A DNA stretch of 39,632 nucleotides from an uncultured Verrucomicrobia subdivision 3 bacterium (GCA_903872345.1 CAIQKM010000096.1:1-39632); one strand, 5' to 3'. Counted from the first letter of the stretch, positions 1 to 8,662 are shown. Numbers and translations are program-made. The notes: a model not told the origin generated them from the sequence alone.

Positions 1-138
1 AGGTGCTTCGTATTCAATAGAACAAAATAACAGGCTTGAGTCGTACGGCCCAAGGCTTCGCCACGCGCCAGAAGTAAGCTCGATAAAAAAATCGAGGCCA
101 GAGATGTTTTATTTATTGACCAGACACACTAATGGGCG

Positions 139-262
139 ACCTCTCTCCCCCATTTACCAATGGCGGAGAGGGAGAAAACCCGGCCGGCGAACGGTTTTCA
201 CGAGGTCACGGCTCTGGATTGGAGGGGCTGTGGCAAGATGCGCCCGGTCGGCCTAACCACAA
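139..262. repeat. Dispersed palindromic intergenic repeat, copy A
   Basis: The core is a hairpin: CTCTCCCCCATT (143-154), a 4-nt loop, then AATGGCGGAGAG (159-170), with one mismatched pair. The same core with similar downstream sequence (a shared GGATTGG and TGCGCCCG at comparable distances) recurs at about 9417-9535. It is non-coding by appearance, so the open frame that runs through it from 132 should not be taken as protein from that point. Confidence 0.6.
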
Positions 263-284
263 TCCTCAGCTTCGAGAACGGTTT

Positions 285-746
285 ATGGGGTTTAGTAAAA
301 TTAGGATACCGCTATTGACCGGCACTTTTTCAGATGCTTTACTTCTACAGGCAATTGTTGCTGAATATGATATTATTGTCATGATCCCGCGTGAAGATAA
401 TTCCAAGAATTTGGGAGCCGTTCTTGGCATGATCGTGGGGCTGGTTCTACTGGCAGTGGTTTTATTTTTGCTAATCTGCGAGGTTCGATGCTTGAAAGAG
501 GGCAAAATATGGAGCTTGGACAAACATCATTTTGGGCCAGAATATGATTTTATTTTCCGTTCTGAAAAACCGCTAACGTTTTGGGCGGTTACGGTCGGAT
601 CAATCCTAATAATAACCAGCTTGGGCGTGGTTGCCATCTGGCTTTTGCGCGACTCTTTGGTGGAACTGGTTCAAAAGTTGAAAAAGCCGTCGGGACAGAT
701 ACCAGCCAAAGGCTTGGGCAGCCATAATCCAGACAGTGAATCATAA
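285..746 (+). CDS. Hypothetical protein with two membrane segments
   Basis: I do not recognise this protein. The frame is open from an ATG at 132, but that part lies in a dispersed palindromic repeat, so I start at the ATG at 285 (153 aa). A second possible start is the ATG at 381 (121 aa), just before the first hydrophobic stretch. Counted from 285, hydrophobic segments lie at about residues 42-65 and 98-121, with a charged loop between them and a short basic tail. The sequence is visibly more AT-rich than the housekeeping genes beside it, which would fit an orphan or acquired gene. Neither candidate start has a clear ribosome binding site. The gene is convergent with mpl, with 58 bp between the stop codons. 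Confidence 0.4.
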   Translation: MGFSKIRIPLLTGTFSDALLLQAIVAEYDIIVMIPREDNSKNLGAVLGMIVGLVLLAVVLFLLICEVRCLKEGKIWSLDKHHFGPEYDFIFRSEKPLTFWAVTVGSILIITSLGVVAIWLLRDSLVELVQKLKKPSGQIPAKGLGSHNPDSES

Positions 747-804
747 GAGTTGAAGGTGGCCATCCTCAACCTTCCATCCTCGCCCGGTTAACTTCGCCCC
801 GGCG

Positions 805-2217
805 CTACCGCTTCCCGCCGCTCAGCCGTTGCAGCAACTTTCCGTGGATGCCGTCGAACCCGCCGTTGCTGAATACGCAGACCACATCGCCGCCCTGCGC
901 GTGCTGGGCCAGGTACGCCACGATGGCGTCCGCGTTGGCGAGATACGCCGACGGTTTGCCACCGGCGCTGATCTCGCGCATCAACTGTTCCGGATTCAAC
1001 CGCTCCCCGGGCGCGAGCTGTTCCAGCCGGGCCACCTGCGCCACAATCACCGCATCCGCGTCCGCAAAGGCCTCCGCGAGCTCCTGCTGAAACACGTTGC
1101 GCCGCGTTGAATTCGAGCGCGGCTCGAACACCGCCCAGACCTTTTCCTTCGCATACTTGATCCGCAGCGCCCGCAGCGTTTCCTTGATGGCCGTCGGATG
1201 ATGCCCGAAATCGTCAATCACCGTCACGCCGCCCGCAATCCCCTTCACCTCCATGCGCCGCTTGATGCCCTTGAACGTGTCGAAGGCCGACTGAATCTGT
1301 TTGTTCGAAAGCCCGCAATGTTTCGCCGCGCCAATCACCGCCAGCGCGTTGCGCACATTCAGTTCGCCCACCAGGTTCAGGTGAAACTCGAAGCTCGGTA
1401 TTTCAAATTTCGTCGCCGTGGGACCCAGCCGCAGGTTGAACCCATGCACCGCGTTGTCCGCCCCCAGGCCGAACCGCTTCACCGGGCAGGGCGGATTCTC
1501 CAGCAGCGGAGCCAGGTTCTTATCGTCGCCGTTCGCCAGCAGCAGCCCGTTGCGCGGCACCAGCCGGATGAAATGTGCGAACGTTTTCTGCACCGCCGCC
1601 AGATCCTTGAAAATATCCGCGTGATCAAACTCCAGATTGTTGACGATCGCCACTTCCGGCAGGTAATGGATAAACTTGCTGCGCTTGTCGAAAAACGCCG
1701 TGTCGTACTCATCCCCCTCGATGATAAACCATTCGCTGTCCGTGAACCGCGCGCCCTGCGTGAAATTGTTCGGAATGCCGCCGATCAGGTAGCTTGGGTT
1801 CAGTCCGTTGTGCTCAAACACCCACGTCAGCAGCGAAGTCGTCGTCGTTTTGCCATGTGTGCCGGACACCACGAGCGACCGCCTGCCCCGGATGAAAAAT
1901 TCCCGCAGCAATTCCGGCAGCGAGCAATAGCGCAGCTTGTGATCCAGCGCATACTCCGCCTCCGGATTTCCGCGTGAAATCGCGTTGCCGATCACCACCA
2001 GATCCGGCTTGTGCGCCAGGTTGCGCTCGTCATAACCGTTCATCACGGTCAGCTTTTTGGCGGCCAGAAACGAGGCCATCGGCTCATAAACGTTCATGTC
2101 CGAGCCCGTCACGGCGAACCCTTTGTCGGCCAGCGCGGCGGCGGCGGCGGCCATGGCCGTCCCGCCGATACCGGTAAAATGAATGGATTTGATCGCGGTA
2201 GAAAACATTTCAGCCAT
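805..2217 (-). CDS. mpl: UDP-N-acetylmuramate:L-alanyl-gamma-D-glutamyl-meso-diaminopimelate ligase
   Basis: This Mur-ligase family enzyme of peptidoglycan recycling joins a recovered murein tripeptide to UDP-MurNAc in the cytoplasm. At 470 aa it is close to the usual Mpl length. The N-terminal Rossmann segment shows HFTGIGGTAM (13-22), and the ATP-binding loop is GTHGKTTT (119-126). The stretch EGDEYDTAFFDKRSKF (from about 167) is typical of Mpl rather than MurC. The frame is open for another 175 codons upstream, but that region overlaps the divergent NifU-like gene and has no family similarity, so I start at the ATG at 2217. The ATG at 2208 is an alternative. MurC is the main other reading and is less likely. 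Confidence 0.88.
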   Translation of the reverse strand: MAEMFSTAIKSIHFTGIGGTAMAAAAAALADKGFAVTGSDMNVYEPMASFLAAKKLTVMNGYDERNLAHKPDLVVIGNAISRGNPEAEYALDHKLRYCSLPELLREFFIRGRRSLVVSGTHGKTTTTSLLTWVFEHNGLNPSYLIGGIPNNFTQGARFTDSEWFIIEGDEYDTAFFDKRSKFIHYLPEVAIVNNLEFDHADIFKDLAAVQKTFAHFIRLVPRNGLLLANGDDKNLAPLLENPPCPVKRFGLGADNAVHGFNLRLGPTATKFEIPSFEFHLNLVGELNVRNALAVIGAAKHCGLSNKQIQSAFDTFKGIKRRMEVKGIAGGVTVIDDFGHHPTAIKETLRALRIKYAKEKVWAVFEPRSNSTRRNVFQQELAEAFADADAVIVAQVARLEQLAPGERLNPEQLMREISAGGKPSAYLANADAIVAYLAQHAQGGDVVCVFSNGGFDGIHGKLLQRLSGGKR

Positions 2218-2289
2218 GATGCCAAAACCGTCCGGCGGAAAAAGTAAGAAGTGGCGAAATTCTGTTTTTGCATGATAATCAGGGAGAAC

Positions 2290-2781
2290 ATGAACGACGA
2301 TTTGCAAAAACGCATACAGGCCGCGCTGGCCAATCCGCAGAACCTCGGCGAACTCGCCGGCGCCGATGCCGTCGGCACGGTCGGCAACGCGGATTGCGGC
2401 GAGATGCTGCGCCTGTGGGTGAAGTTCAAGGAACAGAACGGCAAACGGGTCATTGACCGCGCCACGTTCCAGTCCTTCGGCTGCGAAACGGCCATTGCCG
2501 TGGCCAGCCTGGCCACCGAACTGATTCGCGGCAAAACCGCCGAAGAGGCGCTGGCCCTCAAAACCGAGGAGCTCGCCGGCGAACTGGGACCGCTGCCGCC
2601 CATGAAGATTCATTGCGCCCAGCTCGTGGAAGGGGCCTTGCGCTCCGCCTTGGAACCGGCCGCGGTTGCAAAACCCGCGCCCGCGCCGATTGCACCGACG
2701 GGGGCGCCAACGTTGCTCGACAGTTTTTCCCAGCCGAAGCAAGGGGTGAAGCTGACTTTCTTGGACGACCCGAAAAATTAG
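2290..2781 (+). CDS. NifU/IscU-type iron-sulfur cluster assembly scaffold
   Basis: The protein has 163 aa. Residues 1-120 match the NifU N-terminal (IscU-like) scaffold domain, which holds a nascent Fe-S cluster before handing it to apoproteins. The three cluster-ligand cysteines are visible: C36 in GNADCGEM, C65 in SFGCETA and C109 in IHCAQ. The position after the first cysteine is Gly-Glu rather than the Gly-Asp of IscU. Residues 121-163 are an Ala/Pro-rich tail of unknown role. The start at 2290 is chosen because AGGGA lies 5 nt upstream; the frame is open from 2251. No cysteine desulfurase or other isc/suf gene is nearby. The gene is divergent from mpl, and its stop overlaps that of rnc in the tetranucleotide TTAG (2778-2781). 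Confidence 0.8.
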   Translation: MNDDLQKRIQAALANPQNLGELAGADAVGTVGNADCGEMLRLWVKFKEQNGKRVIDRATFQSFGCETAIAVASLATELIRGKTAEEALALKTEELAGELGPLPPMKIHCAQLVEGALRSALEPAAVAKPAPAPIAPTGAPTLLDSFSQPKQGVKLTFLDDPKN

Positions 2782-3479
2782 GCTTTTACCTCTTCCCGCA
2801 GTTTTTTCAAGGCCGCCAAAGCCGCTTCGCTTTCGGCGGCTTTTTTGCTTTTACCGTGGCCGCGCGCGAGTTCCGCGCCGTCGTGCATCACGGCGCATTC
2901 GAATTGGCGGTCATGGTCCGGGCCGGTGGCGGACAGCATCTGGTAATGCGGGGCGTTGGGCGACCGCGATTGCAACAGCTCCTGCAATTCGCCTTTCGGA
3001 TTTTCAATGCCCGCCGGTTCCGCCGGCAGCGTGGTGAAATCCCCCGCAAACTGGCACAGCACGAATTCCCGGGCCGCTTCAAAGCCGCCATCCAGAAAAA
3101 TCGCGCCGAGCAAGGCTTCAAACCCGTCCGCCAGCGTGGATTCGCGTTCGCGGCCGCCCATGTTTTCCTCGCCCCGGCTCAACACCAGATGGGGGCCCAG
3201 CCCCAGGGCGCGGGCGTGGATGGCCAAGGCGCCGGCATTCACCAGCTTGGCGCGGGATTTGGTCAGGATACCCTCATCCGCGCCGGGCAGGGTTTCGTAG
3301 AGATGGCGCGAAAGAATCACGCCCAGTACCGCATCGCCCAGAAATTCCAGCCGCTGGTTGTGGGGCAGGGGCTTGTTTTGGTCGTGCGCGAGGGAAGGAT
3401 GCGTCAACGCCAGACAGAGGAGCTGCTCGTTGCGAAACAAGTAGCCGAGGCGGACTTGAAAGGCGGCGAGTTCGGACAT
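2778..3479 (-). CDS. rnc: Ribonuclease III
   Basis: This double-strand-specific endoribonuclease processes rRNA precursors and structured mRNAs. It has 233 aa, the usual length. The catalytic signature HNQRLEFLGDAVL lies at 40-52 with the acidic residues E44 and D49, and a second metal-binding segment lies around TLADGFEALLGAIF (about 117-130). A double-stranded RNA-binding domain fills the last 75 residues (ending HGKSKKAAESEAALAAL). The frame is open further upstream, but the ATG at 3479 begins the family homology and sits 4 nt after the stop of the zinc-ribbon gene, so the two are probably co-transcribed. Confidence 0.93.
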   Translation of the reverse strand: MSELAAFQVRLGYLFRNEQLLCLALTHPSLAHDQNKPLPHNQRLEFLGDAVLGVILSRHLYETLPGADEGILTKSRAKLVNAGALAIHARALGLGPHLVLSRGEENMGGRERESTLADGFEALLGAIFLDGGFEAAREFVLCQFAGDFTTLPAEPAGIENPKGELQELLQSRSPNAPHYQMLSATGPDHDRQFECAVMHDGAELARGHGKSKKAAESEAALAALKKLREEVKA

Positions 3480-3483
3480 GACC

Positions 3484-4128
3484 TCAGGGAGGGGTGGGCG
3501 CGGATTCAGGCTCCGTCGGGGCCGGGGACGGCACCGATTCGTCCGCCACGGGGGCTTCGGCTGCCGCCGGGGCCTCCACCGCGACAGGCGTTTCCACGGG
3601 AGCCAACGGAGCCGCGGGCACACTTAGGCCATGTTCCAGCAGGTGGGCCACGTCTTTTTGCACGGCTTCCAACTGGTCGAGCCGCAGATCGGGGTCAACA
3701 ATGGTAAAAATATCGCCGGTCTTGGGCTGTTCATAGACAAACACCCGGTGACCGTCGCGCTTGAAATGTTCCTTCACCTTCAGCAGCCGTTTGCGTTCCA
3801 GCATTACCGCCAGAATGTAGGCGGCCGGACCGTGGCCGGGGTCGTTCTGTTCAATGAGCTGGCGCAGCAGGGATTCGGCGGAGCCTTTCTGGATTACTTC
3901 GGTGACCGGCGGCGGCACTTCAAAAATGCCCTGCCAGTGCGAGATAAACCCGGCGCGGCTGCGCTGGTCGGCGGCCGTCTGCTTCTGCCAGCACGGTTCG
4001 CAGATGTCGGAACGGCGCAGGCCGGACGGTTCGTCCAGCAACAGGGTGTGATAATGCTGCTTGTCGGCAAAAGGCTGGGCGCATGCCTCGCAGGTATGCG
4101 CACGGGACTGAATGTTCCACTCGTTCAT
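3484..4128 (-). CDS. Zinc-ribbon protein of unknown function
   Basis: I do not recognise a characterised homologue. The 214-aa protein begins with two cysteine pairs, CEAC (13-16) and CEPC (43-46), which would bind one zinc. Residues 60-160 look like a soluble mixed alpha/beta or helical domain (FEVPPPVTEVI, then a Leu-rich helix and YILAVMLERKRLLK). The last 50 residues are almost entirely Pro, Ala, Val and Glu and are probably disordered. It lies between yraN and rnc on the same strand, 4 nt before rnc, which suggests a housekeeping role in RNA or translation. That role is inference from position only. Confidence 0.75.
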   Translation of the reverse strand: MNEWNIQSRAHTCEACAQPFADKQHYHTLLLDEPSGLRRSDICEPCWQKQTAADQRSRAGFISHWQGIFEVPPPVTEVIQKGSAESLLRQLIEQNDPGHGPAAYILAVMLERKRLLKVKEHFKRDGHRVFVYEQPKTGDIFTIVDPDLRLDQLEAVQKDVAHLLEHGLSVPAAPLAPVETPVAVEAPAAAEAPVADESVPSPAPTEPESAPTPP

Positions 4129-4217
4129 CGGCCCGGAAATTTACCCCCGATGCGCCTCCAATGCACGCGCAGAAATTAGCGACAATTTCATCGCTTGGCA
4201 CCGTCTCCTGCCGGCGG

Positions 4218-4646
4218 TCAGCCATAGCGATATGGCCGCGCCAGCGGAAAGGCGTCCGGCAGATGGCGAATTTCGCGCACGGCCCCGTCGGACAGCAGGA
4301 CTTCCACGATGTCGAACCGGAATTTCACCGGCGGATTTTTCAGGAGCTTCAGGTAGTCCAAGGCGGTTTGGGAGAGCAGCCGCCGTTTCCGGGCATCCAC
4401 CGCCGCCGCCGGACGGGTCCAGTCCTCCGAGGACCGGGTTTTGACTTCCACAAAAATGAGATTACCGCCCTCGCGAAAGACAAGGTCAATTTCGCCCCGG
4501 GTGGAACGGAAATTGGCGGTGAGAAAACGGAGCCCTTTTTGCTGAAGAAACTTCCGGGCGGCCCGCTCGCCAAGTTCGCCGCGTCGGAGGTGTTCCGGTT
4601 GCTGCTCCGCCGAGAATAACGCCTTGATCCGGGCCAGGACATTCAT
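4218..4646 (-). CDS. yraN: YraN (UPF0102) family nuclease-fold protein
   Basis: The protein has 142 aa from the ATG at 4646. An in-frame ATG at 4682 is possible, but family homology starts near GELGERAARKFL (23-34). The endonuclease-like core is clear: RSTRGEIDLVFREG (47-60) and LIFVEVKTRSS (63-73), that is, the E-x-D and ExK pattern of Holliday-junction-resolvase-like folds. The biochemical function of the family is not established. It is probably the first gene of a minus-strand group with the zinc-ribbon gene (90 bp further on) and rnc. Confidence 0.88.
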   Translation of the reverse strand: MNVLARIKALFSAEQQPEHLRRGELGERAARKFLQQKGLRFLTANFRSTRGEIDLVFREGGNLIFVEVKTRSSEDWTRPAAAVDARKRRLLSQTALDYLKLLKNPPVKFRFDIVEVLLSDGAVREIRHLPDAFPLARPYRYG

Positions 4647-4786
4647 TCGCGCCACTTCATCATGGAATCGGGGGATTGGCAATCAAGGAATTGCACCGCA
4701 AAGCGATGCGCATTCGGCAGGATCGTCCGTGACGGCTTTGCCTGAGTCTCCAGCCATTCTGCCCCAGTACGCAGCCTGCCACCCCA

Positions 4787-4819
4787 ACAAAAAACCCCGA
4801 TCCGTAGAGGACCGGGGTT
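4787..4819 (-). terminator. Rho-independent terminator of the PEP-CTERM gene
   Basis: Read on the minus strand, this is an 11-bp stem (AACCCCGGTCC with one mismatch), a 5-nt loop, and then a T-run. It begins 18 nt after the stop of the 4837-5472 gene. Confidence 0.8.
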
Positions 4820-4836
4820 GCTAAAAGAATCAGAAC

Positions 4837-5472
4837 TCAGGCTTGCTTGCGGCGGGCGATCAGCAAGGAAGCGAAGCCCAAACCGGCGAGCGCCAGCGTG
4901 GTGGGTTCCGGAACAGCGGCAGTGCCGGTCACCCCGATGAAGCTCACATCAGGCAAGTTGCCAGCGGGATTGGTCATTTCAATTCCAGTCACTCCGAGAC
5001 CACCAGTGGCGAAAGCGGAGATATCCAACGGAAGGTAACAATAGGTGAAAGTATATGTCGATTCGGTGCTGGGGCCAAAATACAGATCGAAACTGGCCGA
5101 ATCGGATGTACTTATAATGTTGGCGTCCGAAAAACTTATCTCCGGCGTATAGGAACCATCAGAAAGTTGCAGGCCGATATCAAACGAGCCCCAAGCCGGG
5201 CTTCCACCTTCCGGGCCCACGAGTATAATGTCGGCACTCGATTGGTGAAAATAGGCGCCGCCGCCAAAATCACCGGTCAAGTTGTAGCCGATGTTGGCAA
5301 CTCCCGTAGTCAAGGAACTGTCGGTAAGAGCCGCATTCTGACCGGCTGACCCGCCAGTGACGTTTGCCAAGCCTGTGGTAAAGGTGTAGCTATTGAATGT
5401 TTGGGCGTTAGCCGCAACAGACAACGCTGCCGCCGACAGGCAAATGACCGATTTAAGGATTTTGTTTTTCAT
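4837..5472 (-). CDS. PEP-CTERM sorting domain protein (canonical type)
   Basis: This is a secreted protein of 211 aa. A signal peptide covers about residues 1-23 (MKNK, a hydrophobic core, ANAQT). The middle (24-185) is rich in Gly, Ser, Thr and aromatic residues, as in beta-sandwich surface proteins, and I recognise no named domain in it. The C-terminus is a textbook PEP-CTERM signal: VPEPTTLALAGLG, a hydrophobic helix and a final RRKQA. Such tails are recognised by exosortases at the inner membrane. The start is supported by AAAGGAAC 8 nt upstream. Its tail differs clearly from those of the two PEP-CTERM-like proteins at 27-29 kb. It is monocistronic, with its own terminator. Confidence 0.9.
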   Translation of the reverse strand: MKNKILKSVICLSAAALSVAANAQTFNSYTFTTGLANVTGGSAGQNAALTDSSLTTGVANIGYNLTGDFGGGAYFHQSSADIILVGPEGGSPAWGSFDIGLQLSDGSYTPEISFSDANIISTSDSASFDLYFGPSTESTYTFTYCYLPLDISAFATGGLGVTGIEMTNPAGNLPDVSFIGVTGTAAVPEPTTLALAGLGFASLLIARRKQA

Positions 5473-5894
5473 ACGCTCGGTTCCTTTTTTTCTTTCAGTT
5501 GCGACCTAAACCGCAATTGGTTGTTTCTGATTATCAGCTTAAACTAAGCACGGTTCTGCCGTGTGGCAGCAATGGTAGATAGCGTAACATTTAGTTTGGT
5601 TAATGTCAATCGTTATATTACAAACGGAATTCAAACTTAAGGAAAACTTAATGGAAAATGCCCATGGGCTGATGAATCCATGACGGGGCAACCGGGGATT
5701 GCCAGCTTCCTTTCGCTGCCTGGCGCTGACGTTTATTCCGCAGAGGCTCAATAGTTTGACTTTGTAAACGAGCGCCGGCATGCAATCATCACCCGTCAAA
5801 TAGCGGCGGGGAAGCCCGGTGGCATCGCAGAAATATATTTTCATTACCCAATCTAACGGCGACCCCCCCAATCAAATTTATTGCGCCAACTAAA
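5473..5894. other. Non-coding region upstream of the PEP-CTERM gene
   Basis: This stretch of about 420 bp separates yqgE from the PEP-CTERM gene. It holds the proposed promoter of that gene and a short hairpin CTGCC-gtgt-GGCAG (about 5556-5570) that would lie in its leader. A 110-codon minus-strand open frame here (5539-5871) has no protein-like composition. I see nothing else. Confidence 0.5.
5581..5609 (-). promoter_or_regulatory. Possible sigma-70 promoter of the PEP-CTERM gene
   Basis: On the minus strand there is a perfect -35 TTGACA (5604-5609), a 17-nt spacer and a weak -10 TACGCT (5581-5586), about 105 bp before the start codon. No GG-N10-GC sigma-54 signature was found here, in contrast to the two PEP-CTERM-like genes at 27-29 kb. 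Confidence 0.4.
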
Positions 5895-6458
5895 TTAATT
5901 CCACGACAAATCTTCCGGCAACTGCGCCAGCAGGCGGTTACGCCAGCCGCCTTTGAATTGCAGAACTTTTCGCCAGAGCTGTTCCGGGGGCGTTTCAAAC
6001 ACCAGATCGAGGGTGGCGGGGAAAGTGACCCAGGCTTTGGCGCGCATTTCATTCTCCAACTGGCCGGGGCTCCAGCCAGCATAGCCGGCGAACAGGCGCA
6101 CGCGTTTGGCGGTGGAAAAGGATTCGCCGATCTCGATGAGCTCATCGAGGGAATGGCCGAGGGAGACATTGGGCAGCACGTCCGCCTCGGGTATGAAGGT
6201 GTCCGTGTGCAGATAGCTCAGGGCGCCGGGTTGCACGGGACCGCCCAAGTAAAGGGGGGAGCTTTTCAGCACGTCCGGGAGGTCGGCAATGATCATTTCG
6301 CCGACGGTCTTGCCGACGGTGCGGTTGAGGACGAGGCCGAAGGCGCCTTCGGTGTCGTGCTTGCAGATGAGGACGACCGTGCGCTGAAAAAACGAACCGC
6401 CAAGTTGTCCGCTATCGAGCAGCAACTGGCCTTTCAGATATTTTTTCTTTTCACCCAT
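5895..6458 (-). CDS. yqgE: YqgE/AlgH (UPF0301) family protein
   Basis: At 187 aa it has the usual family length. The start motif KGQLLLDSGQLGGSFFQRTV (9-28) and the following GAFGLVLNR, LYLGGPVQ and LFAGYAGWSPGQLE segments are family signatures. The protein is predicted to be cytoplasmic and its molecular function is not settled; AlgH was named for an effect on alginate expression in Pseudomonas. It is a single gene, with the transketolase terminator upstream of it on the same strand. Confidence 0.9.
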   Translation of the reverse strand: MGEKKKYLKGQLLLDSGQLGGSFFQRTVVLICKHDTEGAFGLVLNRTVGKTVGEMIIADLPDVLKSSPLYLGGPVQPGALSYLHTDTFIPEADVLPNVSLGHSLDELIEIGESFSTAKRVRLFAGYAGWSPGQLENEMRAKAWVTFPATLDLVFETPPEQLWRKVLQFKGGWRNRLLAQLPEDLSWN

Positions 6459-6533
6459 TTCCTAAGAGTAATGTGCTACAACTTCGGCCACCTTGCAAAA
6501 AAATTACGCCCGGCGGGACGGCAACGCAACCAA

Positions 6534-6566
6534 TAAAAAACGCGGAGAATAAATTCTCCGCGTTCG
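6534..6566 (-). terminator. Terminator of the transketolase gene
   Basis: On the minus strand, the perfect stem AACGCGGAGAAT / ATTCTCCGCGTT with a 2-nt loop is followed directly by a T-run. It starts about 40 nt after the transketolase stop codon. Confidence 0.88.
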
Positions 6567-6604
6567 GAAGTTGTATAACGCAATACCGGCTGGGCCGGAG
6601 TTGC

Positions 6605-8443
6605 TTACAGCGACTTGACCAGCTTCACGATCGCCGCCGCGTCAATGGCGAAGCTCGCCATGAGTTCGGCCGCGTGACCGGAACGGGGCAGGCCATTGAC
6701 GGCCAGCTTGTGAACCTTCACACCTTCGCCGCTCAGTTCGCCGGCGACGGCATCGCCCAAACCGCCTTCGGGGTAATGATCTTCCACCGTGATGACCTGG
6801 TTGCCGGTCTTCTTGGCGGCGGCGAGGATTTCGGTCTTGCCGAGGGGCTTGATGCTGTACGCGTCAATGACGGTGATGCCAATGCCTTCGGCCTTCAGGA
6901 GGTCGGCCGCCTTGAGGGCTTCGTGCAGGGTCACACCGGCACCCACCACGGTGACCTTGTCGCCGGCATTCTGGCGGAGCACTTTCGCGCCGCCGATGGG
7001 GAATTTCTCGTCGTTGCCGTAGATGACCGGGGTCTTGGGGCGCGAGGTGCGCAGGAACTGGATGCCCTTGGTCTTGGCCATTTCTTCGATCAATTTTTCG
7101 GTGCTCACGGCATCGCTCGGATACAGCACGGAGCTGCCCTGGATGGCCCGGAACAGGGCGATGTCTTCCAGCGCCATCTGGGAGGGACCGTCCTCGCCGA
7201 TGCTGATGCCCACGTGCGAGCCGACCAGCTTCAGGTTCGCCGAGGAGATGCCGGCTACGCGGATCTGATCCGCCGCGCGGCTGAAGAATGCGGCAAAGGT
7301 GGAGACAAACGGGCTGTGGCCGCGGGTGCCAAAACCGACGCCGACGGCGACCAGGTTCTGTTCCGCAATGAAACATTCCGTGAAACGGTCGGGGAATTGC
7401 TTGTAGAACTTCTCGGCGTAGGTGGAGTTCTTGGTGTCGCCGTCCATGGCAACGACGCGCAAATCGGCGCTGCCCACGCGGACGAGGGCGGTGCCGTAGG
7501 CTTCGCGGGTGGCGATGGCGTCACCCAGCTTGTAGCTGATGGCGGGATAAATCGCGGGGGCGGTGAGATTCGGGGCCGGAAGGACGGTGGGCGCGGGGAT
7601 CGTGACGGTGAGACCGGACTTGGCGGAAGGCGCGAGTTCGGCAACGGCCTGGGCGGCTTCTTCCTTGCTCAGGGGTTTGCCATGCCAGCCGTCCTTGTCC
7701 TGCAGGAAGGAAACGCCGGCGCCTTTGTAGGTCTTGGCAATGATTACGAGGGGCTTTTCATCCAGGCCGACGCCGCTGAGGACTTCGAGAATTTCTTCCA
7801 TGTCATGGCCGTCATCGAGGGTCTCGACGCGCCAGCCGAAGGCTTCAAAACGGTCGGCATAGACGCTGATGTCGTGGCCGAACATCGTGGCCTGGCTTTG
7901 GCCGAGGCGGTTGGCGTCCACAATGGCGATCAGGTTGCTCAGCTTGTAGAAACTGGCGAGGGAAGCGGCTTCCCAGACGGCGCCTTCGGCGATTTCACCG
8001 TCGCCGAGGAGCACATAAGTGTTGTAATCGAGCTTGTCCTGGCGGGCGGCGAGGGCCATACCGACGCCGACGCCGAGGCCCTGACCGAGCGAACCGGTGG
8101 CCACATCGGCAAACGCGAGGCGCGGGGTGGGGTGACCTTCGAGGTCATTGCCAAACTGGCGGAGTTTGACGAGTTCCGCAGCGGGGATAAAACCATTTTC
8201 GGCCCAGGCCGCGTACAGGAGCGGGGCGGCATGGCCTTTGGACAAAATGAAACGGTCGTTGTTGTAGTAGTGCGGGTTCTTGGCGTCATACTTCATATGA
8301 CCGAAGAACAGGGCCGCCACGACATCCGCCGCCGAGCAGCAGGAAGTCGGGTGTCCGCTGCCGGCCGCCGTGGTGGCTTCAATGGAATGGATGCGCAATT
8401 GATTGGCAATCCCCTTCAACAGTTCAATATCCGTTTCAATCAT
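6605..8443 (-). CDS. tkt: Transketolase
   Basis: This thiamine-diphosphate enzyme moves two-carbon units between sugar phosphates in the pentose phosphate pathway. The gene encodes one continuous chain of 612 aa carrying all three domains. Visible landmarks are the N-terminal GSGHPTSCCSAAD (28-40), RFILSKGHAAPLLY (64-77), the thiamine-diphosphate motif GDGEIAEG (147-154) and the central pyrimidine-binding segment FIAEQNLVAVGVG. The length is like the shorter transketolases of Gram-positive bacteria and animals rather than the roughly 660-aa E. coli form. It is monocistronic, with a strong terminator at its end. A 679-codon frame on the other strand is a shadow of it. Confidence 0.93.
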   Translation of the reverse strand: MIETDIELLKGIANQLRIHSIEATTAAGSGHPTSCCSAADVVAALFFGHMKYDAKNPHYYNNDRFILSKGHAAPLLYAAWAENGFIPAAELVKLRQFGNDLEGHPTPRLAFADVATGSLGQGLGVGVGMALAARQDKLDYNTYVLLGDGEIAEGAVWEAASLASFYKLSNLIAIVDANRLGQSQATMFGHDISVYADRFEAFGWRVETLDDGHDMEEILEVLSGVGLDEKPLVIIAKTYKGAGVSFLQDKDGWHGKPLSKEEAAQAVAELAPSAKSGLTVTIPAPTVLPAPNLTAPAIYPAISYKLGDAIATREAYGTALVRVGSADLRVVAMDGDTKNSTYAEKFYKQFPDRFTECFIAEQNLVAVGVGFGTRGHSPFVSTFAAFFSRAADQIRVAGISSANLKLVGSHVGISIGEDGPSQMALEDIALFRAIQGSSVLYPSDAVSTEKLIEEMAKTKGIQFLRTSRPKTPVIYGNDEKFPIGGAKVLRQNAGDKVTVVGAGVTLHEALKAADLLKAEGIGITVIDAYSIKPLGKTEILAAAKKTGNQVITVEDHYPEGGLGDAVAGELSGEGVKVHKLAVNGLPRSGHAAELMASFAIDAAAIVKLVKSL

Positions 8444-8662
8444 ATTTGTTACTGGCGGAGTCTAAATGAAGGGGCGGGAAAGCCAAGGCTGAAATCTGGT
8501 CCGGCCGTGTAAATGGCTTGGTTTTTCGCATTAAGGAAGTAAAAAAGCGGTGTTTAAAACGGGAAACCGGCGGCATTGGCCGGCGCCGGACCGCGAATTA
8601 TTTGCAAACAGGTTCCCAATCCGCCGCGCCGACACCGGGAAAAGGACGGATTAACCGACGGC

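Noticed and set aside
78..97. Hairpin CTCGAT-aaaaaa-ATCGAG as a terminator
   Set aside because: Short AT-containing stem without a T-run, and no gene end is visible before it.
2218..2742. N-terminal extension of the mpl frame by 175 codons
   Set aside because: Lies antisense to the NifU-like gene and has no similarity to Mur ligases; the family start is at 2217.
5539..5871. 110-codon minus-strand open frame upstream of the PEP-CTERM gene
   Set aside because: No ribosome binding site or protein-like composition, and it covers the proposed promoter.
6473..8512. 679-codon plus-strand open frame
   Set aside because: It is the antisense shadow of transketolase; its Gly/Asp/Ala-rich sequence has no domain.
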